DNA of 64,000 nt from Pseudomonas fluorescens (GTDB lineage Bacteria > Pseudomonadota > Gammaproteobacteria > Pseudomonadales > Pseudomonadaceae). The stretch is from positions 3,224,001-3,288,000 of the forward strand of contig NZ_CP008896.1 in NCBI RefSeq assembly GCF_000730425.1, read 5' to 3'. Made by a program: the position numbers and the translations under genes. Below, in pieces: positions 21,666 through 31,556 of the stretch. The notes beneath the pieces are model-generated. The model saw only the letters and a program-made list of their open reading frames with translations. It did not search any database and was not told where the DNA came from. Position 1 is the first letter of the stretch; the number at the start of each line of letters is the position of its first letter.

Positions 21666-24600
21666 ATGCCCAGACTGCCGGCCGTGCTACTGCTGTCGCT
21701 GCTGACCTGGACCGCAACGGCTGGCGCGTTGACTCTCACCGATGAAGAGCATGGCTGGTTGGCGGACCACCCAGAGTTACGCCTTGGCGTTGATACGTCA
21801 TGGCCGCCGTTTGAGTACCGCGATGAAGAAGGCCGCTATCAGGGCCTGGCTGCTGACTATGTACGGCTGATCCAGGAACGCCTGGGCATCAAGGTCAGGT
21901 TGATCGAACCCGCCAACTGGAGCGCCCTGCTTGAGCAGGCCAGGAACAACCAGCTCGACCTGTTGCCGGGCATCATGTCCACCCCGGAACGCCAGGGTTT
22001 CCTGGCGTTTTCCCGGCCTTATCTCGACTTCCCCATTGTCATTCTTGCCCATGAAGGCGGCGCCCAGCCCCGCTCCCTCAAGGACCTCTACGGGCTGAAA
22101 ATCGCCGTGGTGGAAAACTACGCCCCCCACGAGTTGCTGCGCACCCACCATCCCGACCTGAACCTGGTGGCGATGCCCAACGTCAGCTCAACCTTGCAGG
22201 CCCTGGCCACCGATGAGGTGGACGCCGTTGTCGGAGACCTGGCCTCCAGCGTCTGGAGCCTGCGCCAGCTCAAGCTCGACGGGCTGTATGTCAGCGGTGA
22301 AACGCCTTATCGCTACCAACTGGCAATGGGCGTGCCCCGCGAGAACAAAATGCTGATTGGCATTCTGGATAAAGTGCTCGCCGACCTGAGCCCCAGGGAG
22401 ATTGACGAGATCCAGGAACACTGGGTCGGCAATGTCATCGACCACCGGGCCTTCTGGACCGACCTGCTCCTCTATGGCCTGCCAGCAGTGCTGTTATTGA
22501 GTAGCGTGCTGGTCATCGTGATTCGCATCAACCGCCGGCTCAGTTCGGAAATTTCCCGCAGGGTAGCCCTGGAACAAGAGCTGCGCAGCAGCGAATACCA
22601 TTACCGTGGATTGGTGGAAAGCCTGTCAGCCATTGCCTGGGAGGCAGACATCAATGACTTCACCTACAGCTATGTGTCCCCCCACGCCGAAGAACTGCTG
22701 GGCTATCCACGGGCGCACTGGCTGATCCCCGGCTTCTGGCGCAACATCATCCACCCCGCCGACCTGACCCGCGCCGACTCCTTCTGTCAGCGGGAAACCC
22801 GCGCCAGCCGCGATCACAGCATCGATTACCGGGTGATCACCGCAGACGGCCGCTGCCTGTGGGTCAGGGATATTGTCAGCCTGATCAAGCATGGGCATGA
22901 GCCGGTCATGCGCGGCTTGATGATCGATATCAGCGAGGCCAAGCGCACCGAGGAGGCGCTGCAGCTCTCACAGGAGAAGTTCGCCTCGGTGTTCCAGCAA
23001 TGCCCGGACATATTGGTAATTGCCCGCCTGTCCGATGGCTGCCTGCTAGAGGTCAACAAGGCCTTCGAGGACCAGATTGGCCTGAGCGCCGCAGACGTCA
23101 TCGGCAAGACCGCCACCGAACTGAATATCTGGGGCATCCAGGGCGTAGGCCCCAACCTGCTCAAGCGTGTGCAGACCACCAGCATCCGCAACCTGGAGAT
23201 GCCCTTTCTGCGCAGCAACGGCCAGGCGTTTACCGGACTGATTTCCGCCGAACCCTTCCAACTCGACGCAACCGAAGCGCTGGTGGTGGTGGTGCGGGAC
23301 ATCACTCAACTGAAGGAAACCCAGCAACAACTGCAAACCTCCGAAGAAAAGTTCGCCAAGGCCTTCCACGCCTCACCCGATGGCTTATTGCTGACACGCC
23401 AGTGCGATGGCCTGCTGCTGGAGGTCAACGAAGGCTTCAGCCGTATCACCGGCTTCAACAGTGCAATGTCCCTGGACCAATCGACCCTGGACCTGGGCAT
23501 CTGGGTGGATTTGAACGAACGCAAGCACATGCTTGACCTGTTGCAGCGCGATGGTCTGGTGCGTGATTTCGTCTGCCATATCCGACGCAGTGACGGCCAG
23601 ATTCGCCTGTGCGAATTGTCCAGTCGCCCACTGCCCATCGGTGATGACGACTGCATGCTGACCATCGCCCGCGACATTACCGAACGCCAGTTGATGCAGG
23701 AAAAACTGCAACAGGCCGCAACGGTTTTCGAAAGCACCGCTGAAGGTGTCCTGATCACCGACACCCGGCAGAACATCAGCGCCGTCAACCGTGCCTTCAG
23801 CGAGATCACCGGCTACAGCGAAGCCGAAGCCCTGGGCCATACCCCACGCCTGCTGGCTTCCGGCCTGCACGACAGCGCGTTCTACGCCGCCATGTGGCAT
23901 CAACTGACCGCCAACGGCCATTGGCAAGGCGAGATCTCCAACCGACGCAAGAGCGGCGAGTTGTACCCCAGTTGGCTGACCATCAGCGCCGTGCGCAACC
24001 TCGAGCAGTCAATCACTCACTTCGTGGCAGTATTTGCTGATATCTCCAGCCTCAAGCATGCCCAGGCGCGGCTTGATTACCAGGCGCACCACGACCCGCT
24101 CACCGGCCTGCCCAACCGCACGCTGTTTGAGAATCGCCTGCAGACCGCCCTCAACAATCAACAGGAAGCCGGCAGCCAGGGCGCAGTGCTGTTTCTCGAC
24201 CTTGACCGTTTCAAGCACATCAATGACAGCCTTGGCCATCCGATTGGCGACCTGCTGCTCAAGGACATCGCCGTACGCCTCAAGGAGCAACTACGCGATA
24301 TCGACACCGTGGCCCGCTTGGGCGGTGACGAATTCATCATCCTCCTGCCCGGCCTGCAACAAGCCAGCGACGCCCAGCACCTGGCCAATAAACTGTTGAC
24401 CTGCTTCACCCTGCCTTTCCAGGCGGGCGAACACGAGTTCTTTATCAGTGCCAGCATCGGCACCAGCCTCTACCCACAGGATGGCACCGACGTCGCCACC
24501 CTGGTCAAAAACGCCGATGCCGCGATGTACCGTTCCAAAGCCAAGGGCCGCAACCGAGTCGAACGCTACACCCAGGACCTCACCGCCCAGGCCAACGAAC

Positions 24601-25409
24601 GCGTTGCCCTCGAACACGAACTGCGCCGGGCCATAGAGCGCGATGAGCTGTTTTTGTATTACCAGCCGAAACTGAGCCTGGACACCCAACAACTGATCGG
24701 TGCCGAAGCTCTGATCCGCTGGCGCCACCCCACCTTTGGCGACGTGCCACCCGAACACTTCATCGCCCTGGCCGAAGAGAACGGCATGATCCTGCAGATC
24801 GGCGATTGGGTCCTGGAACAGGCTTGCTGTCAACTGCATCAGTGGCGCAAGTCTTATGACGACTTCGGCCCCCTCTCCGTCAACCTCGCCGGTGCCCAAC
24901 TGCGCCACCCCAACCTGCTGGGGCGCATCGAGCAACTGCTGCGCGACAACCGCCTGGAACCGGACTGCCTGCAACTGGAGATCACTGAAAACTTCATCAT
25001 GAGCCAGGCCGAAGAAGCCCTGGAAGTGCTGCATAAACTCAAGCGCCTGGGCGTACAACTGGCCATCGACGACTTCGGCACCGGCTACTCCTCCTTGAGC
25101 TACCTCAAGCGCCTGCCCCTGGACTTCCTGAAAATCGACCAGTCCTTCGTCCGCGGCCTGCCAGACGACCCCCACGATGCCGCCATCGTGCGCGCCATCA
25201 TCGCCCTGGGCCACAGCATGCAATTCACCATCATCGCCGAAGGCGTGGAAACCCCCGCCCAGCAAGCCTTCCTCGCCGACGAAGGCTGCGAGCAAATGCA
25301 AGGCTACATCGTCAGCCTACCTCTGCCCCCCGACATATTCGCCGCCACCTTCCTTCACATGACCCATTCGGATTTTTCGGATAGCACAGTGGAGAAACCA
25401 TCGTTATAA
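21666..25409 (+). CDS. Membrane sensor with periplasmic solute-binding domain, PAS domains, GGDEF and EAL
   Basis: Large 1247-residue c-di-GMP enzyme. A signal peptide leads to a periplasmic bacterial solute-binding type 3 domain at about 35-260, followed by a transmembrane helix near 268-290, a run of PAS domains from about 310 to 800, then GGDEF and EAL. The GGDEF motif is intact at 886-890 and is preceded five residues earlier by an RxxD inhibitory site (RDID). The EAL domain keeps its motif at about 1013 and the LEITEN, DDFGTGYSSL and EGVET segments. Both cyclase and phosphodiesterase activities are therefore possible. The gene always seems to follow rpoD in pseudomonads and precedes the tRNA that serves as an island target. 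Confidence 0.92.
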   Translation: MPRLPAVLLLSLLTWTATAGALTLTDEEHGWLADHPELRLGVDTSWPPFEYRDEEGRYQGLAADYVRLIQERLGIKVRLIEPANWSALLEQARNNQLDLLPGIMSTPERQGFLAFSRPYLDFPIVILAHEGGAQPRSLKDLYGLKIAVVENYAPHELLRTHHPDLNLVAMPNVSSTLQALATDEVDAVVGDLASSVWSLRQLKLDGLYVSGETPYRYQLAMGVPRENKMLIGILDKVLADLSPREIDEIQEHWVGNVIDHRAFWTDLLLYGLPAVLLLSSVLVIVIRINRRLSSEISRRVALEQELRSSEYHYRGLVESLSAIAWEADINDFTYSYVSPHAEELLGYPRAHWLIPGFWRNIIHPADLTRADSFCQRETRASRDHSIDYRVITADGRCLWVRDIVSLIKHGHEPVMRGLMIDISEAKRTEEALQLSQEKFASVFQQCPDILVIARLSDGCLLEVNKAFEDQIGLSAADVIGKTATELNIWGIQGVGPNLLKRVQTTSIRNLEMPFLRSNGQAFTGLISAEPFQLDATEALVVVVRDITQLKETQQQLQTSEEKFAKAFHASPDGLLLTRQCDGLLLEVNEGFSRITGFNSAMSLDQSTLDLGIWVDLNERKHMLDLLQRDGLVRDFVCHIRRSDGQIRLCELSSRPLPIGDDDCMLTIARDITERQLMQEKLQQAATVFESTAEGVLITDTRQNISAVNRAFSEITGYSEAEALGHTPRLLASGLHDSAFYAAMWHQLTANGHWQGEISNRRKSGELYPSWLTISAVRNLEQSITHFVAVFADISSLKHAQARLDYQAHHDPLTGLPNRTLFENRLQTALNNQQEAGSQGAVLFLDLDRFKHINDSLGHPIGDLLLKDIAVRLKEQLRDIDTVARLGGDEFIILLPGLQQASDAQHLANKLLTCFTLPFQAGEHEFFISASIGTSLYPQDGTDVATLVKNADAAMYRSKAKGRNRVERYTQDLTAQANERVALEHELRRAIERDELFLYYQPKLSLDTQQLIGAEALIRWRHPTFGDVPPEHFIALAEENGMILQIGDWVLEQACCQLHQWRKSYDDFGPLSVNLAGAQLRHPNLLGRIEQLLRDNRLEPDCLQLEITENFIMSQAEEALEVLHKLKRLGVQLAIDDFGTGYSSLSYLKRLPLDFLKIDQSFVRGLPDDPHDAAIVRAIIALGHSMQFTIIAEGVETPAQQAFLADEGCEQMQGYIVSLPLPPDIFAATFLHMTHSDFSDSTVEKPSL

Positions 25410-25425
25410 TCCGCGGCCTACTGAG

Positions 25426-25481
<56 letters not shown>

Positions 25482-25546
25482 TTATGTGGTACGAATGTTG
25501 GTGTGGCATTTGAACCTGATTTTTGATAGCTTTGCACCTTCTCAGC

Positions 25547-25623
25547 GCCACTGTAGCTCAATTGGTTAGAGCAACCGACTCATAATCGGTGGGTCGCGGG
25601 TTCGATTCCCGCCGGTGGCCCCA
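25547..25623 (+). tRNA. tRNA with CAT anticodon (Met or Ile2), island-borne
   Basis: A complete cloverleaf can be drawn: acceptor GCCACTG/CGGTGGC, D-arm GCTCAATTGGTTAGAGC, anticodon stem ACCGA/TCGGT with CAT at 25581-25583, T-arm GCGGG/CCCGC with loop TTCGATT, and an encoded CCA (25621-25623). The discriminator base is C, unusual for methionine or isoleucine tRNAs. Its sequence differs strongly from the truncated tRNA 65 bases upstream, so it is not a duplicate of it. It may replace the broken gene. Confidence 0.85.
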
Positions 25624-25786
25624 TCTCCCCTTACAATCAAACACTTAGCGCACTCCGCAGACGGCCAACGGCCATGCTGACGGAGCTTTCTGCGTTGGCC
25701 TGATTCACCCACTTGAGCCTTTTTCCTTGACAAAGGCAAGTGCGACACCCAAAGCTAATAGGGTGTGGTATTTGGAATAAGAGCTC
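25624..25786 (+). promoter_or_regulatory. Leader of the recombinase operon
   Basis: Between the tRNA and the first recombinase gene there is a TTGACA at 25727-25732 and a possible GCTAAT at 25754-25759, a spacing of 21 bases that is long for sigma-70. A short inverted repeat CACCC/GGGTG (25745-25764) overlaps the candidate -10 and could be an operator. The evidence is weak. Confidence 0.3.
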
Positions 25787-27202
25787 ATGAAAAACTTCAT
25801 CTTGGTCGAAGCGCCCGTTACGAGCGAGGCTAACTACATCCTGCTTCATCTCGACCCTGGCATGCCCGACGAGGCACGCGAGTTCAAACCGTTCACCGAC
25901 TACACGACGTGGCTGGCACGTAAGGGCTACGCAGGAAACACCGATAAGCTCTACTCGGAGCACGTTGGCCGCTTCATCGACTACGTATATGAGGCGACGA
26001 AAACCCAATTTCCTGCAGATGTCGAGGTCACTATCGAGACCGTCATCTACAGCTACCAGGTTTATCTCCTCTTCGGTACGGACGCCACGAACCCGATAGC
26101 GAAGACGCTGGCCCATAGCCTAGGGAAGACACGGCTAACCGGTCAAAACTCAATCGCGGAATCAATAGAGTCGTCTATTCGATGGTTTCTTGAGGTAGCC
26201 GAGTCAAAAAACATGACAGCACCTGACCATCTGTTCAGTCGGTTCTGCTCGAGCAAGGCCGAATATCGAAGTCAATATGAGGTTTCGGCCCAAAAAGCTA
26301 ATTCATGGATGGCAGCAGTCATTCGTGGCTCGCTGAACTCAGTTTTGCCTAAACGCAAGAGAGATAAGCTGTTTGCTAAAGCAGGGCGTAGGAACAGCAA
26401 ACACGACAAGCAGCCGTTCAAGATCCTTCCATTCCCTATAGAACGATCCATCGACTTTCTCAGACAGGCCAAGCCTGCAAAGTCCACGACATTTTACAGG
26501 GATATGACGCTATATGCCCTACTTGCCGCGACAGGTTCGCGTACAAGCGAGGCGCTACAAGTTCGAATGTCCGACATCGACGATGACGATTTTGCAGTGT
26601 TCCTACGCGACCCCTTTGCGAGGAAAGCGCCTGGTATTACTGAAGAAGAGCATAAGCTTCTCTCCTGGAAAGGTCGGGAGACCGAGGTCACCTTCATGAT
26701 TGAACCATTCGCTAAAATATTCTGGGAGAGCCTTGAGAAGTACCTGACCCTAGAATACAACTCTAGCGTTGGACATGATTTCTTGTTTCAGAACTCTGAC
26801 GGCAGGCCCTTCTTCGCAAGCGACAGGAGCAGCCGTGACAAAACCTTCAAGAAATACTCTTTGAAGGCAGGCTTGCCGGACGTCACAGGCATCAGCACTC
26901 ACTCTCTGAGGCATATGTACGGAACCTACACGCTTAATTACATGCCAGTTCCTGGTCAAACCCTTCCTGGTCTACCCATTACCTACGTGAAGATCCTGAT
27001 GGGCCATGCCAGCGTTACATCCACGATGAAGTACGCGAAGCACGACACCGACATCATCGAAGCATACATTCAACATGCTAACCAGTACGTCATGCAAAGA
27101 GGCGATGCCTCCTTTACCACAATTCGCGAGGAGTTTTATCTGCGCCAGCTCGAAGTATTGAAGGACGAGGCGAATCGCATTCAAGGGACGCAACATGATT
27201 AA
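25787..27202 (+). CDS. Tyrosine recombinase, GinA-like
   Basis: Site-specific recombinase of 471 residues, first gene of a five-gene coupled operon at the left end of the island. The catalytic set is complete: R252 in ATGSRTSEAL, H372 and R375 in THSLRHMYG, H407 in LMGHAS and the nucleophile Y416 in TMKYAKHD. The N-terminal part (about 30-180) looks like a SAM-like core-binding domain. The start ATG follows a weak GGAATAAGAG. The gene overlaps the next by 8 bases. Position, size and partners match my recollection of ginA of GInt islands; that family name is from memory. Confidence 0.85.
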   Translation: MKNFILVEAPVTSEANYILLHLDPGMPDEAREFKPFTDYTTWLARKGYAGNTDKLYSEHVGRFIDYVYEATKTQFPADVEVTIETVIYSYQVYLLFGTDATNPIAKTLAHSLGKTRLTGQNSIAESIESSIRWFLEVAESKNMTAPDHLFSRFCSSKAEYRSQYEVSAQKANSWMAAVIRGSLNSVLPKRKRDKLFAKAGRRNSKHDKQPFKILPFPIERSIDFLRQAKPAKSTTFYRDMTLYALLAATGSRTSEALQVRMSDIDDDDFAVFLRDPFARKAPGITEEEHKLLSWKGRETEVTFMIEPFAKIFWESLEKYLTLEYNSSVGHDFLFQNSDGRPFFASDRSSRDKTFKKYSLKAGLPDVTGISTHSLRHMYGTYTLNYMPVPGQTLPGLPITYVKILMGHASVTSTMKYAKHDTDIIEAYIQHANQYVMQRGDASFTTIREEFYLRQLEVLKDEANRIQGTQHD

Positions 27203-30200
27203 CCTGACTAAGGATATTCAGATTATCAAAACTGGAGCGCCTCTTGATAGCTCCATTAAAGAGGCGATCACGAAAGCCAAGGCTTGCGTCTGCAAAGAGC
27301 TGTTTGGCACGAACTATATCTCTCCAAGTAAGGTAACAAGCGGCGCTCGTAACGAATATTACAACGCGTCCATCGTGCGCCTGTTTGATGACCACCTGAA
27401 CGTGTCAAATGCACCTATTTATGATGAAGTGTGGGTGCGTAATGCTTTAGCTTGCACGAAAAAGACTGCGCCGATAGAAATTGCGAAGCAGGTCGTTCCG
27501 AAGGCCTCTATTGACTGGCTCAACAAGTCTTCCTTGGAGAGGCTGAGTAAAGACTGCGTCTTAATTCTTCACTTTCTCTGGCAGGAGCGAGCTGTCCTGC
27601 TCCCGGCTGACCTTAGGAAGCCCACGGTTCACAATCAGGACGAAGGAACCAACTTCTATGAGTTTGCTGCAGCATCCTATACCGAGGTGCTTGCATTTGT
27701 GAGCAAACCGTTTGTCTCGCATGTTCCCTACGAAAACATTCCGGACATTACCTCCGTAATGAAGCCTAGTGCCGTCAAAAACTTTGGATGGTACGCATGG
27801 CGCATGATTCGTTGCACAGACTGGCATAGAATCGAAGACATCAATCCAGATGACATCGCTGACCTCGCCGACCACTTGGTCTTAATGCGAAGAAATGACG
27901 TTGACTGGTTCCAGTACCCCATCGCCCCAGCCGCGTTTTGGAACTATGTTCAGAGGCTGTATTCTGACAGATGTAGCCAGGTCGCCGTCCGCCCTAAAAA
28001 TGATTTGCACGCCAGTAGAAAAGCTCTGGCCTCTGGCGAATATGACTATCCTGATGAGCACAAGGAAAGTGTCGAGTCGTGGTTGAAATATCAGGACAAA
28101 TACACCGGCTTACAAAAGTCTCGGGGTATTAAGTCTTTCGACGCTTACAGCAAGAGCTTCTCAGTTCTGAATACCTGGTTGTTTGGCGAATACCCTACTG
28201 CCACGGGATTGCTTCCTCCTCACCCAAGTGAGCTTAATCGGACGCACATGGAGGGCGATGGATACATAGGCTTCCTCACTTTTCTTCGCAGAGGCAGGTC
28301 AAACTCAACGATCCAGCAGATCATGTACCACATCACCAGCTTTTTCAACTACTTGACGGCTCACTCGAGCGCCGACGAGAAACTTTCTGGTTTTGTTTGC
28401 CCCATACTTGAGCTCGATTTCCCCATCGTGCGAAGAAGGAATAGCTCTAATAAGCCTGCATTTCATTCTGAGCATTTCCCATACCTTCTCCAATACTGCT
28501 ACGCGATAGAGTCTTTCACAACTCACCTAGCCGAAAGGGTATATCACGAACAAATAAACCTATTCGACAAACAATTCAGGGCAGATATTGAAACAAAGGA
28601 TTGGAACAACACCCAAAAAATCGTTCAAACTGAAAAACTTGGGTACGTTCCAATTGTGTTCTACCGGAACCCATCATTTGACGCTTCGCAGCCTAAATCC
28701 GAAGATAATCGCCCCATGAAGTATGAGGCGCTGCGACTTCTTCCAAGGTTTGTCGTGCCAATTATTGAACACTCGGTTGAACGCGAAGGGAAGTGGGTGT
28801 TCTATCCTCAGCTCAATTACATCAGACATAATATCATCGCACTGGAGACAGGGGTTCGTAGTATTCACATACGTTGGCTAGAGAGGCGAACCTATGATAT
28901 GCGAATTGATCGTTCAAGACCCCTGCCTGCGCTTTGCAAGTTACGCATCAACACTGACAAAGTAAACGGCCCCTGGGACGCTACTGTTTCGAAGACGGTA
29001 ATTGAACTGCTGGATCGTCAAAAAGCCATGATCCCTTGGTTTAACGATCCCGCAATGGATGTCGAAACCTGGTATGACTACCATGAAGAAAATGAGCATG
29101 GCAAAATCATCACGCTATTTCCGAAGGGAACAAGTCCTGGCGTGCTGACTCCGGAGGCCTATGCGAAATATTTCAAAAGGCTAATTTATTCTTTTGACTT
29201 GTTCTGCAGGTTTCAGCTGGGCATTGAGGCGACGAACGCAATGCCAGAGGCTGTGGGGGATCTGGAATCTATTAATGATCCTCACGACTATCTCACCGTG
29301 ATCAAACTTGAGGGACAGGCCTGCAAATTAATCGAACATACCCCGCACTCCTGCCGAGTATCAGTTGTATCTGAATACATCCCAATTTTGCCGCCACACA
29401 TCATCGGCGCATTTATTACCGGCCATGCCAGTGATGAACATGTAATGTATTACGCAAAAGTTGACCCTGCATACCTAAAATCGGTTGCCCAGTATCAAAA
29501 ATTGAGTATTGAGCATGGATGGCTAGTTGACCGCCCAGCAATGTCTAACATCAAAGCAGAAGACGTTGCATCGAAGCTTCAGCAGGCTTTCCGGCGAGAC
29601 AAGGAGAAGTCTCTGATTGACTTCGGTGCGATCTCTTTTGACCGTGAGACCAAGGATGATGTGGTTTCGGGTGTCAGGGAGACAAGGCAGCGCCCCATCG
29701 ACTCGCTGGCCTTTATGCCCACTCATATCTGCCCATTTGGTAATCGCTGCCCAGCGGACGTCGTTAAAGACCTGGGTGCCATTCCTGGGATAAGTATGCC
29801 GTGCGGGGGCTGCTATTACTCGGTCAAAACTGTCGACCACCTGCCAAGGATATACGGTCACATTCGTGTGCTAACTGACGAGTGTAGCGAGCTGGAGGCC
29901 TATATCGCTGAGTCTAAAAGGAATGGAGCATCGCCTGAAAGCCTTGTGCCAAAAGCCAATCGTCGCAAATTCCTCGCCGCAGAGATCATTTCATGGAGCG
30001 TTACTGCTCACTGCCTCGAGCAAATGCATAACGAAATCAAAACGCGTGAAAGCTTCCTGGTAGAAAAACCTGAAATCGTTTCAGAGCACCTGGAGCGCTT
30101 AGAGCTCAAGAAAGACTCGCTTTCCAACCTGATTGCTCGCACTGCAGAAGCCAAGTCGCATGCGGAGTATTTCACTCCACAGTTAGACACGCAGGTTAAA

Positions 30201-30431
30201 GTGGCAAGAAACAAGCTCCTTGCATTCACTGGAGACTTTAACCGCATGCTGCAAGAAGCTCCTACAGGATTCACGTTGATCGATGAATTTAGGGGTCTGA
30301 TTCGGTCTACGTGTGAAGTTCTGGGTCTTTCACTGCATGATTTGAATGATGCAATGAGTAAGCCCATGGCCTTGGAACGACCTACTGCAATCCTGAAGCT
30401 AATTTCGAGCCCAAGAGGTGTTCCTGCATGA
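27195..30431 (+). CDS. Very large second tyrosine recombinase, GinB-like
   Basis: Protein of 1078 residues, several times the size of a usual integrase. A catalytic domain in the middle keeps the full tyrosine-recombinase set: R555 in ETGVRSIHI, H718 and R721 in PHSCRVSVVSEY, H744 in ITGHAS and Y752/Y753 in HVMYYAK. The roughly 500 N-terminal residues are unrecognised. After the catalytic domain a cysteine cluster (CPFGNRC then CGGC, near 846-875) could bind zinc, and the last 200 residues are helical. The ATG overlaps the previous gene by 8 bases and the stop overlaps the next by 4. It probably acts with the 471-residue recombinase. Confidence 0.8.
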   Translation: MINLTKDIQIIKTGAPLDSSIKEAITKAKACVCKELFGTNYISPSKVTSGARNEYYNASIVRLFDDHLNVSNAPIYDEVWVRNALACTKKTAPIEIAKQVVPKASIDWLNKSSLERLSKDCVLILHFLWQERAVLLPADLRKPTVHNQDEGTNFYEFAAASYTEVLAFVSKPFVSHVPYENIPDITSVMKPSAVKNFGWYAWRMIRCTDWHRIEDINPDDIADLADHLVLMRRNDVDWFQYPIAPAAFWNYVQRLYSDRCSQVAVRPKNDLHASRKALASGEYDYPDEHKESVESWLKYQDKYTGLQKSRGIKSFDAYSKSFSVLNTWLFGEYPTATGLLPPHPSELNRTHMEGDGYIGFLTFLRRGRSNSTIQQIMYHITSFFNYLTAHSSADEKLSGFVCPILELDFPIVRRRNSSNKPAFHSEHFPYLLQYCYAIESFTTHLAERVYHEQINLFDKQFRADIETKDWNNTQKIVQTEKLGYVPIVFYRNPSFDASQPKSEDNRPMKYEALRLLPRFVVPIIEHSVEREGKWVFYPQLNYIRHNIIALETGVRSIHIRWLERRTYDMRIDRSRPLPALCKLRINTDKVNGPWDATVSKTVIELLDRQKAMIPWFNDPAMDVETWYDYHEENEHGKIITLFPKGTSPGVLTPEAYAKYFKRLIYSFDLFCRFQLGIEATNAMPEAVGDLESINDPHDYLTVIKLEGQACKLIEHTPHSCRVSVVSEYIPILPPHIIGAFITGHASDEHVMYYAKVDPAYLKSVAQYQKLSIEHGWLVDRPAMSNIKAEDVASKLQQAFRRDKEKSLIDFGAISFDRETKDDVVSGVRETRQRPIDSLAFMPTHICPFGNRCPADVVKDLGAIPGISMPCGGCYYSVKTVDHLPRIYGHIRVLTDECSELEAYIAESKRNGASPESLVPKANRRKFLAAEIISWSVTAHCLEQMHNEIKTRESFLVEKPEIVSEHLERLELKKDSLSNLIARTAEAKSHAEYFTPQLDTQVKVARNKLLAFTGDFNRMLQEAPTGFTLIDEFRGLIRSTCEVLGLSLHDLNDAMSKPMALERPTAILKLISSPRGVPA

Positions 30432-31096
30432 GCAAAGGTGCAAAAAAGGGCCAAAACCGCTTTGCAGGCTCTCAAAAGCTGAACCGCGACTATAGAATTT
30501 CCCGAATTAAAGACGAAGTAATACCTAAGCTGAAGTCTTTCGTAGGAAAAGCATCATTCGATGGAGTTACGCCTTACTCAAGATTCTGCGCCGAACTTTA
30601 CAACGATGGGCTTCCTGTAAACGAAAAGAAGATTGGCTACAGAACCTTGGTACAGAGCACTGACTATTGGACTCTGCTCGGGCCAATATTCTTCAAGCAC
30701 TGGGATGCTGCTGGAAACATGGAGTCCAAGAAGGACAAGCTTGTCGGAAAGCTGGCCGTTCAGCGAGCAGACCAACTTCAAGCTGAGACAGAGAAACTGA
30801 GGAAGGAGGTCGAAGCTCTGCGCTCAGCCCTTCGTAGCCATGGTGCTCAGCCAGTAACCCTGCCGGACACAACGCATGTGGATCAAGGATTCATGGCGAA
30901 GTTTGACAAAACCTGCCGGGCCCTCAAGTTGGTGCTCGATGCAAGTGATGGGATGTTTACAGTTGACATGCAGGCTAAAAAGATTTGCTGCAGTTTTGAC
31001 GACCTTGAACCTAGGGAGGGTCTTGTCCCAAAAGAGCTTGTCGAACCTTTCGTCCTTTGGATGAAGGCTAAAGGAAGCGCGCATGGCGACCAGTGA
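30428..31096 (+). CDS. Coiled-coil protein of the recombination operon, GinC-like
   Basis: 222 residues with no family I recognise with certainty. The N-terminus is basic (MSKGAKKGQNRF), a possible DNA-binding region covers about 20-90, and a coiled coil follows at about 105-140 (AVQRADQLQAETEKLRKEVEALRSAL region). It overlaps both neighbours (4 and 14 bases), which argues for fixed stoichiometry with the two recombinases. By position it corresponds to ginC of GInt islands, as I recall them. Confidence 0.7.
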   Translation: MSKGAKKGQNRFAGSQKLNRDYRISRIKDEVIPKLKSFVGKASFDGVTPYSRFCAELYNDGLPVNEKKIGYRTLVQSTDYWTLLGPIFFKHWDAAGNMESKKDKLVGKLAVQRADQLQAETEKLRKEVEALRSALRSHGAQPVTLPDTTHVDQGFMAKFDKTCRALKLVLDASDGMFTVDMQAKKICCSFDDLEPREGLVPKELVEPFVLWMKAKGSAHGDQ

Positions 31097-31556
31097 TCAA
31101 AAGCGCTCTCCGTACGACCGCTACAGGGACTATGTGCTGCAGCTTGAACAGGCTGGAAAAAAGTTTCCTGTGAATCAGTTTGGCGCCGTCAACTTCAGCA
31201 AAATCGCTGATGAATGTGGTAATCGTAGGCAGTGGTTTTCTGAAAGCGCCAAGAAGATCTTTTGCTCACAGGGCAAAACCCTTGAGCAGGTCATCGCGAA
31301 GGACATTCGCCGCATAGGCAGTGAGTTTGTTGCGGCCAAAGATCCTGAGTCTCTGGCGATTGATATGGCGGATTCGAAAAGTCGCGAAGCGAATCGGTTG
31401 CGAGTAATGCTTGAGCAAAAGTCGAAGGAAAACGAACTGCTCCGCGAGCAAGTTGAGCAACTCTCTGCCGAGCTGCGGTTGCTTCGCACATCTGCACAGG
31501 AAATCAGTAGCCAGCAGGACTTGATGATCGACTCCGGGCGGTCATTCATCCTATGA
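31083..31556 (+). CDS. Small coiled-coil protein of the recombination operon, GinD-like
   Basis: 157 residues, start overlapping the preceding gene by 14 bases and stop overlapping the helicase start by 4. The N-terminal half (about 10-85) looks like a compact helical, possibly DNA-binding domain (NFSKIADECGNRRQWFSESAKK). The C-terminal half is a coiled coil at about 100-140 with heptad-spaced leucines. Function unknown; the position matches ginD. Confidence 0.68.
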   Translation: MATSDQKRSPYDRYRDYVLQLEQAGKKFPVNQFGAVNFSKIADECGNRRQWFSESAKKIFCSQGKTLEQVIAKDIRRIGSEFVAAKDPESLAIDMADSKSREANRLRVMLEQKSKENELLREQVEQLSAELRLLRTSAQEISSQQDLMIDSGRSFIL

